Origin: Deltaproteobacteria bacterium
Lineage (GTDB): Bacteria > Desulfobacterota > Desulfomonilia > UBA1062
Assembly: GCA_018433775.1 (NCBI GenBank)
Contig: JAHDQN010000031.1
Coordinates: 1 to 64,000 of the forward strand
Direction of reading: 5' to 3'
Length of the DNA: 64,000 nt
The position numbers and the translations under genes are program-made. Positions 30,921 through 37,605 of this stretch are shown piece after piece. The notes below the pieces were generated by a model. It searched no databases, was not told the DNA's origin, and saw nothing but the letters and a program-made list of their open reading frames with translations. Position 1 is the stretch's first letter, and every line of letters starts with the position of its first letter.

Positions 30921-32126
30921 TCAGGCTCCGTATTTATTGAGCCTGTCCGCGTGCGCCATGGCAAGGGGCATGAGGTCCACATGCCTGATATGGCCCAGAC
31001 CGCCCTGCATGCACGCGATCTCGTCGAAGCTGGATACCTGGTCTCTGCGGATGCTCGGCGCATGGAGCAGGACGGGCAGCTCGTGCCAGGAATGCCCCTT
31101 GAGCGTCGCGGGCGTGGAGTGGTCCCCGGTGATGACGAGCACGTCGGGCTTTAAGGCCATAATCTCGGGCATCACCGCATCCGTCTCCTCGATGACCTTC
31201 ACCTTGGCGTCGAAGTTCCCGTCTTCGCCGGCTGAGTCGGTCTTTTTGACGTGGAAGAAGAAGAAGTCATATTTGTTCCAGTTGGCTTTCAGGGTCGCGA
31301 TCTCGGTGGCGATGGTATCGCCCGCATCGAGCACGTCCATGCCCACCAGGCGGGAGAGGCCCTTGTACATGGGGTAGGTGGCGATGGCGCAGGATTTGAG
31401 GCCGTACACCTCTTCGTAGGAAGGCAGGCCCGGGTCCTTGGCGATGCCCCGCAGGGTGCAGGCATTGGCCGGACGCTCGTTCCGAAGGATCTGAAAGGCC
31501 TTGGCGATCCATGCGTTGAACAAATCCGCACTTTTCTGTGCCGCAGGATTGAGCGGCTTCACGGGAAGGGGCTTTTCCCCGGTGCGCAAGGGGTCGGTCT
31601 CGGTGAGGCCTTCTTCGAGCCCTTTGCCTTCGAAAATGAGCACGAACCGGTAGTCTTTGACCGGGCGGATGGTGATCTTCACCCCTTCGATGGTGATGGC
31701 CGAGAGCTTCTCCACCAGCTCGGCGCATTTCTCCGTGGGGATGCGCCCTGCCCTGCGGTCGGTGATCACCCCGGTTTCGGGGTCGATGGTGCAGAAGTTG
31801 CCCCGCGCGGCAAGGCTGCCCGGCATCAGATCGAGGCCGATGCCCAGGGCCTCCAGAACGCCCCTGCCGATCTGGCATTCGAAGGGGTCATACCCGAAAA
31901 GCCCCAGATGACCGGGCCCGCTGCCCGGGGTGATCCCGGGGGCGACCGCGGTGGAGAGGCCCGCGATCGAGTCACTGCAGAGTTTGTCCATATTGGGCGT
32001 ACGGGCCGCCTGCAGCTCGGTCTTGCCTCCGGGGCCCGGGAGCCCTCCAAGGCCGTCGAGAATGAGCATGACGATCTTTTTATCTGAAGAGACGTGCAGT
32101 TCCTTCATGAGGTCCAGTTGTTTCAT
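30921..32126 (-). CDS. apgM: 2,3-bisphosphoglycerate-independent phosphoglycerate mutase, archaeal type
   Basis: 401 residues from the ATG at 32126, preceded by an excellent AAAGGAGG. Alkaline-phosphatase superfamily: VMLILDGLGGLPG (metal Asp), SGPGHLGLFGYDP (nucleophile Ser), FHVKKTDSAGEDGN and ITGDHSTPATLKGHSWH (second metal site). Interconverts 3- and 2-phosphoglycerate in glycolysis/gluconeogenesis. First gene of a minus-strand group with the phosphoesterase and ddl. Confidence 0.93.
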   Translation of the reverse strand: MKQLDLMKELHVSSDKKIVMLILDGLGGLPGPGGKTELQAARTPNMDKLCSDSIAGLSTAVAPGITPGSGPGHLGLFGYDPFECQIGRGVLEALGIGLDLMPGSLAARGNFCTIDPETGVITDRRAGRIPTEKCAELVEKLSAITIEGVKITIRPVKDYRFVLIFEGKGLEEGLTETDPLRTGEKPLPVKPLNPAAQKSADLFNAWIAKAFQILRNERPANACTLRGIAKDPGLPSYEEVYGLKSCAIATYPMYKGLSRLVGMDVLDAGDTIATEIATLKANWNKYDFFFFHVKKTDSAGEDGNFDAKVKVIEETDAVMPEIMALKPDVLVITGDHSTPATLKGHSWHELPVLLHAPSIRRDQVSSFDEIACMQGGLGHIRHVDLMPLAMAHADRLNKYGA

Positions 32127-32175
32127 TTCCAACCTCCTTTGCACAGGTATTGGGGATCTTGATACGGTCCTTCTC

Positions 32176-32193
32176 AGCAGGCCCGGGCCTGCT
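32176..32193 (-). promoter_or_regulatory. Perfect 18-bp palindrome in apgM upstream region
   Basis: AGCAGGCCC directly abuts its complement GGGCCTGCT, 50 bp before the apgM start. Weak promoter-like hexamers lie just upstream on the minus strand (TTGATT-N17-TATGAG). The symmetry fits a dimeric regulator operator or a leader hairpin. Confidence 0.35.
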
Positions 32194-32379
32194 CAAGACT
32201 TTGTAATACCGGCTCATAACGAAAAGTGCAAGGCGAATCAAGCGCGTGCATCCGTCAGCCTTGAGGGAGAACCCGGGACCCCTGCGCCGGGAAAAATCCG
32301 GGCAGGGGAGAGGCCCGGTCTCCTCCTGCCGTTGCATCGGGCATGGCCCGGGGGATGAACGGCAGGGGAGAGCACACTG

Positions 32380-33333
32380 TCAGTAAATACCCTTTTCGAA
32401 ATTCCCGGATATCACCTCAGCCGCCTGGGAGAGGTCCTGGGCCCTGCCCGCTTCCTTTGCCAGATGATGACCGAAGGTAAGATTCCGGCCCAGCCAGGCG
32501 ACGGCGGTCTTGAACCTCTTGAGGGCAACGTCCGCAGGGAAATGCAGCCGGAGGAGCTCCAAAAGACTCATGATGACCGCTTCGAGATCGGGCCGCTCCG
32601 GAAGCCCGGCGCCCGAGGCAAGGGCCTTGATGTCCCGGAATATCCAGGGCTCTATGACGGCCTGCCTGCCGATCATCACCCCGTCGCAGCCGGTCTGCCG
32701 CACCATGGAGAGGGCGTCATCGGCGCACACGACATCACCGTTTCCCACCACGGGGATCGAGACGCGGTCCTTGACCCCCGCGATGTACTCCCACTTCGCC
32801 TTCCGGGACATGCCGTCGGAGACGGTCCGGGCATGGAGCACGAGAAAGTCCGCTCCGCACTCCTCAATCATGGAGGCAAAGTCCAGCAGGTACTGCATGT
32901 CCGGACCGTGGCCGATGCGTATCTTCACGGAAACGGGCCGGTCGGGTACCGCGCGGCGCACCGCGGAGAGGACCTCGCGGGAGCGGTCGATGTCCTTCAT
33001 GAGAGCGGCGCCCCAGCCGTGCTCCATCACCTTGTGCAGCCAGCACCCCATGTTGACGTCGATGCCCCGGGGCCGGTATCCGCCGAGCTTGGACGCCGCC
33101 TGTGCCATCTTCTCCGGGTCGCTTCCCAGGATCTGAAAGATGAGATCGTCGGTGCGGGCCCACCTCAGGTAGATGGACGTCCCGGGTTTTTCGCCCGGCA
33201 CGATCCGAGAATTGAGCATCTCCGAGTAGAAGAGATCGCAGCCTCCGAACGACCGTATGAGCTGGCGGTACGCCACGTGGCTCAAATCCACCATGGGAGC
33301 CATGAGAAGCGCGCCGCGGGGGAATGTGGTCAT
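32380..33333 (-). CDS. tRNA-dihydrouridine synthase (Dus family)
   Basis: 317 residues. FMN TIM barrel that reduces uridine in tRNA D-loops. Motifs: LMAPMVDLSHVAYRQL, the catalytic-Cys region IDVNMGCWLHKVMEHGWGAALM (C97), VKIRIG, LHARTVSDG and VVGNGDV ... GCDGVMIGRQAVIEPW. The usual GCP after NxG is GCW here, a mild departure. Which of DusA/B/C it corresponds to is not clear. Ends of neighbouring genes are 11 bp away (ATP-grasp gene upstream). Confidence 0.88.
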   Translation of the reverse strand: MTTFPRGALLMAPMVDLSHVAYRQLIRSFGGCDLFYSEMLNSRIVPGEKPGTSIYLRWARTDDLIFQILGSDPEKMAQAASKLGGYRPRGIDVNMGCWLHKVMEHGWGAALMKDIDRSREVLSAVRRAVPDRPVSVKIRIGHGPDMQYLLDFASMIEECGADFLVLHARTVSDGMSRKAKWEYIAGVKDRVSIPVVGNGDVVCADDALSMVRQTGCDGVMIGRQAVIEPWIFRDIKALASGAGLPERPDLEAVIMSLLELLRLHFPADVALKRFKTAVAWLGRNLTFGHHLAKEAGRAQDLSQAAEVISGNFEKGIY

Positions 33334-33343
33334 GAAGCTCTCT

Positions 33344-34027
33344 TTACTGATGCTTCTGGTCCCTCAGCACCACGAGCGCATCCACGGCAACGGGCATATC
33401 GTCCTGGACCTTGAGGGGGTTCACGTCGATCTCGGCGATATCCTCGTTCTCCAGGCCGATTCTGCCGAGATTGATCAACGTGTCCGCCAGGACCTCGCGA
33501 TTGACTGCAGGCTTGCCCCGGAAGGAATCCAGGAGTTTTTTCGCCCTGATCTCGTCCATCATCTCGAACGCATCGCGCTTCTCCAGCGGGGCAACCCGGA
33601 AGGTCACGTCCTTGAGCACCTCGGTGAAGATCCCGCCGAGCCCGAACATGACGCAGGGGCCGAACTGGGGATCGCGGATCAGTCCTGCCACGAACTCGCG
33701 ATCGCCCTTGACCATCTGCTGGACGAGGATGCCTTCGAGCTCGCCCTTGCCCCGTTCTTCCAGGGCCTTGTAGGCCTCTTCGAGGGCCTTGTCGTCCTTG
33801 ATGTCGAGCTCGATCATGTTCAGCTCCGTCTTGTGCGTCAGCGTGCTGGAAGACCCTTTGAGCACCACCGGGTATCCGATCTCACGGGCAATACTCTTTG
33901 CCTCTTCAAGACTCCGGGCTACGCGCTCCTTGGTGACCGGAATGGCATATGCCGAGAGAACCTTTTTGGAATCAGACTCGCTTAACGTCTTTTCTCCGCG
34001 TTTGACAGCATCTTCAACAACCTTCAT
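33344..34027 (-). CDS. ADP-forming acyl-CoA synthetase beta subunit-like ATP-grasp protein
   Basis: 227 residues, about the length of a free-standing beta subunit of NDP-forming acetate-CoA ligase. ATP-grasp_5 features: YAIPVTKERVARSLEEA, GYPVVLKGSSSTLTHKTEL, ILVQQMVKGDREFVAGLIRDPQFGP, VMFGLGGIFTEVLKDVTFRVAPL and IAEIDVNPL. Would convert acyl-CoA plus ADP to acid plus ATP with an alpha subunit. No alpha subunit is adjacent. Likely an energy-conserving fermentative or syntrophic enzyme. Confidence 0.82.
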   Translation of the reverse strand: MKVVEDAVKRGEKTLSESDSKKVLSAYAIPVTKERVARSLEEAKSIAREIGYPVVLKGSSSTLTHKTELNMIELDIKDDKALEEAYKALEERGKGELEGILVQQMVKGDREFVAGLIRDPQFGPCVMFGLGGIFTEVLKDVTFRVAPLEKRDAFEMMDEIRAKKLLDSFRGKPAVNREVLADTLINLGRIGLENEDIAEIDVNPLKVQDDMPVAVDALVVLRDQKHQ

Positions 34028-34167
34028 ACCCTCTCCCTGTGCTGGTAGCTCTTTTTTCTATCCATTAGCAGAATCGGACTATAAAAAAAACGGCAATTTC
34101 CAGTTCCCTGTCTTTGAATTGCAGGCATCGTCATCATCTCCGGCGATGATACGCCGGCTCCTCCGTC

Positions 34168-34194
34168 TTGACGAAGCTCTCTGATGAGTATAAT
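34168..34194 (+). promoter_or_regulatory. Sigma-70-like promoter for queE-queC-queF
   Basis: TTGACG (5/6) and a perfect TATAAT with a short 15-bp spacer, 50 bp before queE. A small hairpin CCGGCG-ATGATA-CGCCGG (34140-34157) sits just upstream. Confidence 0.5.
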
Positions 34195-34243
34195 AACCTC
34201 GGATGCGGACGAGAGGTAACCCGCATAATAAATTCTCCCTCAT

Positions 34244-34936
34244 ATGTCGGACAAGGACACATGGAACCGTAAAATGAAGACCGCAGGCGAATCATCAGCC
34301 AACACCGTTCTGATCTCGGAAATATTCTTCTCTCTGCAGGGCGAAGGACCCTGGGCAGGACTGCCCGCCGTATTCGTCCGCCTGGGCGGGTGCGTCGAGC
34401 CGCTGTGTCCCTGGTGCGACACCGCGTATGCATGGAGCGGCGGAGAGCGGACCGGCGTCGCCCGGATTCTCGAGACGGTCCGGTCCCATTCCTGCAGGCG
34501 CGTGGTGATCACCGGGGGAGAACCTTTTCTCCAGTGGAATTCAGGCCTTAAAGACCTCCACTGTGCACTCGTCTCCCGGGCGTATCAGATCCAGTACGAA
34601 ACGAGCGGAAAGGTGATCATCCCCCCCATGCCGGATGCCCTCGTGGTCTGCAGTCCCAAGCACATCGGCGGGGCCTGGCGTTTCGAAGAGGCCAATCTCG
34701 GTGCCGTGGACGTGTTCAAGTTCGTGGCAGGGGGGATAGACTGGTTCGAGCGAATCGATGCATTCATCGCCCGGCACGGCATCGACCCCGGGAAGGTCTG
34801 CATCATGCCGCTGGGCGCCACCAGGGACGAGCAGCTCAGGAACATGGGGCCGGTGTTCACCTATTGCCGGCAGAGGGGATACCGGATGAGCCCGAGGCTC
34901 CAGATACTGGCATTCGACACGAGAAGGGGGATATGA
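34244..34936 (+). CDS. queE: 7-carboxy-7-deazaguanine synthase (radical SAM)
   Basis: 230 residues. Ring-contracts carboxy-tetrahydropterin to 7-carboxy-7-deazaguanine on the queuosine path. SEIFFSLQGEGPWAGLPAVFVRLGGC leads into the cluster motif CVEPLCPWCDT (C50, C55, C58), spaced CX4CX2C instead of the common CX3CX2C. ITGGEPFLQ is the SAM GGE motif. The ATG at 34244 has no obvious ribosome site; M11 (34274) is an alternative. Co-directional with queC and queF. Confidence 0.92.
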   Translation: MSDKDTWNRKMKTAGESSANTVLISEIFFSLQGEGPWAGLPAVFVRLGGCVEPLCPWCDTAYAWSGGERTGVARILETVRSHSCRRVVITGGEPFLQWNSGLKDLHCALVSRAYQIQYETSGKVIIPPMPDALVVCSPKHIGGAWRFEEANLGAVDVFKFVAGGIDWFERIDAFIARHGIDPGKVCIMPLGATRDEQLRNMGPVFTYCRQRGYRMSPRLQILAFDTRRGI

Positions 34937-35595
34937 TGAGCGAGGCGGTCATCCTGCTCTCGGGGGGAATGGACTCGGGCGTTCTGCTCGCATGGGCAAG
35001 CAGGCGGTACGACAGGGTCCACGCCCTGACCTTCGACTATGGTTCACGGCACGGGCAACGGGAGCAGGAAAAGGCCCGGGAGCTGGCGGAGCACTACGGC
35101 GCGCCCTTGAAGACGATCGGGCTCTCCTTTTTCAACGAGCTCTTCACCTCGTCGCTGCTCACTGGAGGCGATGAAATTCCGGAAGGTCCCTACGCGCAGG
35201 ACACCATATCTTCCACCGTGGTGCCGTTCAGAAACGGCATCATGCTCTCCGTTGCCGCAGGGTATGCGGAAGACCGGGGCATCTCCACGGTGCTCATCGC
35301 CTCCCACGGGGGCGATCACCCCATTTATCCCGACTGCAGGCCGGCCTTCACCGAGGCCATGTCGCGGGCGGCACAGGAGGGAACCTTCAGCCGGGTGAGC
35401 ATACAGGCGCCTTTTGCCTCGCTCGACAAGAAGAAGATCGCCGACCTGGGAAGGGAGCTGGGGCTCGATTTCCGCATGACCTATTCCTGCTACAAGGGCG
35501 GCAGGATCCACTGCGGGAGGTGTGCCACCTGCCTGGAGAGAAAGACGGCCCTGGGCCACGATCAGGGCCGTGACCCTACGGAGTACGAACGATGA
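34936..35595 (+). CDS. queC: 7-cyano-7-deazaguanine synthase
   Basis: 219 residues. Converts 7-carboxy-7-deazaguanine to preQ0 using ATP and ammonia. PP-loop AVILLSGGMDSGVLLAW, YGSRHGQREQEKA, and the zinc site CYKGGRIHCGRCATCLERK at the C-terminus. The queE stop and this start overlap; an ATG at 34933 is equally possible but sits closer to the GGGGG ribosome site. Confidence 0.95.
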   Translation: MSEAVILLSGGMDSGVLLAWASRRYDRVHALTFDYGSRHGQREQEKARELAEHYGAPLKTIGLSFFNELFTSSLLTGGDEIPEGPYAQDTISSTVVPFRNGIMLSVAAGYAEDRGISTVLIASHGGDHPIYPDCRPAFTEAMSRAAQEGTFSRVSIQAPFASLDKKKIADLGRELGLDFRMTYSCYKGGRIHCGRCATCLERKTALGHDQGRDPTEYER

Positions 35596-35624
35596 CGGAC
35601 GCGATGACGCATGGAGTGTGAACG

Positions 35625-36428
35625 ATGACGAAAGATATGCCCCTCGGAAGGCAGACGCCCTCCCCTGAAACGTACGCCCCATCGGTTCTCTACCCGATCT
35701 CCCGGGGCGAATCCCGTCCCGGCATGCACGGGTTCGACCTGTGGCGCGCCTACGAGCTCTCCTGGCTCGATGGGAAGGGAAAGCCGGAGGCGGCCGTCCT
35801 CCAGCTCGTCTACCCGCTCGCGAGCAGGAACATCGTGGAATCCAAGTCGCTCAAGCTCTATCTCCACGGAATCGCCAACACTATCTTCGCCGAGCGCGAG
35901 GAGCTCCTGGGAACCATCCGGGGCGACCTCGAGGCCATCCTCGCCGCTCCCTGGGTCCATGTCTCGCTCCTGGCGGACCGGCAGGGGCCGCCCCCGGACT
36001 GGGTGCACGACCTGCCGGGCGTCTGCATCGACGGGCTTGATATCGGAGAATTCCCTGACCGGCCCGAGCCCGGAATCCTGACGGTGCAGGAGGATCGAAA
36101 AACCGAGTCGCTCCACTCGCATCTGCTGAAGACCTACTGCCCCATAACCGGTCAGCCCGACTGGGCCAGCGTGCTCGTCGAGTACCGGGGAAAGGGCATC
36201 GACCGTGCTTCCCTGCTCAGGTATCTCTGCTCGTACCGGAGCCACCGGGGGTTTTCCGAGGAGTGCTGCGAGCGGATATTTAAGGACATCGATGAGGCAT
36301 GTTCACCCGAGGCGCTCGCCGTGAGCTGCTTCTATACCAGACGGGGCGGGATCGACATCAACCCGGTGCGGAGCTCGTATGAGAAGAGCCCGGAGGAGTC
36401 GGCCAGATACCGGCTCCTCCGTCAGTGA
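35625..36428 (+). CDS. queF: NADPH-dependent preQ0 reductase, long (bimodular) form
   Basis: 267 residues, the length of the E. coli-type tandem T-fold enzyme. Reduces the nitrile of preQ0 to preQ1. It has the QueF motif ESKSLKLYL in the N-terminal half and the catalytic Cys in LLKTYCPITGQPDWASV (C172). The C-terminal FYTRRGGIDINP is typical. Third gene of a que cluster that lacks queD and folE in this window. Confidence 0.95.
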   Translation: MTKDMPLGRQTPSPETYAPSVLYPISRGESRPGMHGFDLWRAYELSWLDGKGKPEAAVLQLVYPLASRNIVESKSLKLYLHGIANTIFAEREELLGTIRGDLEAILAAPWVHVSLLADRQGPPPDWVHDLPGVCIDGLDIGEFPDRPEPGILTVQEDRKTESLHSHLLKTYCPITGQPDWASVLVEYRGKGIDRASLLRYLCSYRSHRGFSEECCERIFKDIDEACSPEALAVSCFYTRRGGIDINPVRSSYEKSPEESARYRLLRQ

Positions 36429-36445
36429 TCCAGAGTATCTCACCC

Positions 36446-36476
36446 GCCTTTTCCCCGTATCAGGGGTGAAAAAGGC
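36446..36476. terminator. Bidirectional terminator between queF and DUF6160-like gene
   Basis: GCCTTTT-CCCC and GGGG-TG-AAAAAGGC form a G+C-centred stem with loop GTATCA and a small bulge. T/A-rich flanks suit both of the convergent genes. Confidence 0.5.
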
Positions 36477-36502
36477 AGGTAAAAGAGTAACAGCAACGGG
36501 GC

Positions 36503-37036
36503 TCATCGTGTCGATATTCGTATGCTTCCTGCAATGTCCACATGCATGTCGTATATCCCGAAGCTTCCCAGGCTCGGCCCCACACCGGGTTCGGGACCTA
36601 TCGTGATGGCGCCGATGGTGAACTGGTCGATATCGATCGACATCCCGCCGATGTGAATGTCGGTGCTGGGTATGCCGGCCCCGACCTGCGGCAGACCGAC
36701 GCCGAAGGGCACGCCGATCCCGAAAGGCATGAAACCCGGCCCGGTGTTGATGGTGATAGGCTCATAGATGTTGATGCTCCCTCGGAGCGTTACATCGTTC
36801 AGACTCAAGATCCCGCTCTGGGTGAGTAAACCCAGCCCTCCGTTATCACGCCAGAAGAGATTGTCCGAGCCGGAATCGAAGTTGATGATCGTTCCCGCGT
36901 CTATGGAAAACCCTGCCTGGCCGACAACCTCGGAAAGCTGGTCGTCCGACAGCGCGCTCATCTTGGCCATGCCGCTTAAGGGAATGAAGCACAGCGAGAT
37001 TATACACAAAACAGTGAACAGGCTTTTTCTGCTCAT
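36503..37036 (-). CDS. Exported DUF6160-like surface protein under c-di-GMP riboswitch control
   Basis: 177 residues. A signal peptide (MSRKSLFTVLCIISLCFIPLSGMA) is followed by the family hallmark LSDDQLSEVVGQAGFSID. A Gly/Ile-rich, beta-repetitive body (INIYEPITINTGPG; FGIGVPFGVGLPQVGAG) suggests a fibrous or beta-solenoid surface protein. Function of the family is unknown to me; relatives occur near fimbria-like loci. Start preceded by AAAGGAG. Three tandem c-di-GMP-I aptamers end 29 bp before the ATG, so expression should follow the motile/sessile switch. Confidence 0.75.
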   Translation of the reverse strand: MSRKSLFTVLCIISLCFIPLSGMAKMSALSDDQLSEVVGQAGFSIDAGTIINFDSGSDNLFWRDNGGLGLLTQSGILSLNDVTLRGSINIYEPITINTGPGFMPFGIGVPFGVGLPQVGAGIPSTDIHIGGMSIDIDQFTIGAITIGPEPGVGPSLGSFGIYDMHVDIAGSIRISTR

Positions 37037-37064
37037 GAATACTCCTTTCTGATCAGGTTCTTCA

Positions 37065-37146
37065 GGCAGCCCGGCTGTCCGCTTTTTCTGCCGCGGACCC
37101 GTGGCTTTCCGTCCCAGGGTCGCCCCTGGTTTGGCTTTTTGTTGCC
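37065..37146 (-). ncRNA. c-di-GMP-I riboswitch aptamer, copy 3 (gene-proximal)
   Basis: Read on the minus strand. P1 pairs GGCAAC with GCUGCC (one mismatch). The core is AAGCCAAACC. P2 is CCAGGG-GCGA-CCCUGG with a GNRA loop. It is followed by GACGGAAAGCCACGGG, then P3 GUCCGC/GCGGAC, and it ends CAGCCGGGCUGCC. All hallmarks of the GEMM-I fold are present. The position corresponding to Vc2 G20 reads G, predicting c-di-GMP rather than cGAMP specificity (inference). The ribosome site starts 15 bp downstream. Confidence 0.9.
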
Positions 37147-37159
37147 GGTTCTGTAGAAA

Positions 37160-37252
37160 CCTTCTCAGGCAGCCTGGCCGTCTTGCCCCATGCGTCGCGG
37201 GGAAGACCCTTGGCTTTCCGTCCCATAGTCACCTATGGTTTGGCTGAGGAGG
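37160..37252 (-). ncRNA. c-di-GMP-I riboswitch aptamer, copy 2 (middle)
   Basis: P1 pairs CCU-CUCA with UGAG-AGG around one mismatch. P2 is CCAUAG-GUGA-CUAUGG, again with a GNRA loop. The shared core GCCAAACC and GACGGAAAGCC is intact. P3 pairs GUCUU with AAGAC, extended by CCCC/GGGG. The P2 arms differ from copies 1 and 3 but stay complementary, which is covariation support. Confidence 0.9.
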
Positions 37253-37335
37253 CAGCCCGGCGGTCTGTCCGGAGTCGCTCCCCGAACAGATCCGTGGCTT
37301 TCCGTCCCACAGTCGCCTGTGGTTTGGCTTGTATG
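37251..37335 (-). ncRNA. c-di-GMP-I riboswitch aptamer, copy 1 (promoter-proximal)
   Basis: P2 is CCACAG-GCGA-CUGUGG. The core is GCCAAACC and GACGGAAAGCCACGG. P3 pairs UCUGU with ACAGA. It ends GCCGGGCUGCC like the other copies. I could not find a convincing P1 5' strand in the sequence just upstream (CCCCCAUAC), so this copy may have a weak or unusual P1. Confidence 0.82.
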
Positions 37336-37340
37336 GGGGA

Positions 37341-37605
37341 GACAGATCCGCACGCGCCCGGTTTTATGGGAGAGAGCCTGCCGCACCCCGATTGCCCATG
37401 GTTCAAAAAAGCCCCATGTGCACGCTACTCTTTTACCCATGTCTGTTCTCTTGGACCAAAAGAACACACATGGCACGCCCGATCGGTTGTCAAAGAGCTT
37501 TTACAATATGCAGGTGGAGCACCTGCTGTCATACCCATTGTATCGATTCGAACAGGAAAAACATTAACGGGAAAATTATATTTTAGTGGTGCTCATATCC
37601 CGTCA
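37341..37605. other. Upstream region of the riboswitch transcript
   Basis: Non-coding DNA between the cyclase-like gene stop and the riboswitch array. A minus-strand TTGACA (37493-37488) lacks a good -10 element. A 13-bp-arm inverted repeat (37437-37473) overlaps where the -10 would fall. A weak sigma-54-like GGGCAA-N5-GTGCG lies near 37382-37400. The promoter is therefore unresolved. Confidence 0.4.
37437..37473. repeat. Inverted repeat upstream of the riboswitch array
   Basis: CCATGTCTGTTCT and AGAACACACATGG are complementary at 12 of 13 positions around an 11-base centre. It is placed about 100 bp upstream of aptamer 1 and just downstream of a minus-strand TTGACA. It could be a regulator operator, or the terminator stem of the cyclase-like gene (no U-run seen). 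Confidence 0.45.

Noticed and set aside
34195-34243. Possible preQ1 riboswitch before queE
   Set aside because: The leader GAGAGGTAACCCGC lacks the short preQ1-I stem-loop and the A-rich tail; no preQ1-II fold was evident either.
37094-37325. Three regularly spaced near-identical repeats resembling a small CRISPR array
   Set aside because: The repeats differ at P2 positions in a compensatory way and each sits inside a full aptamer fold; no cas genes are nearby.
37536-37565. T-loop-like GTTCGAATC on the minus strand, suggesting a tRNA
   Set aside because: No acceptor, D or anticodon stems can be formed around it.
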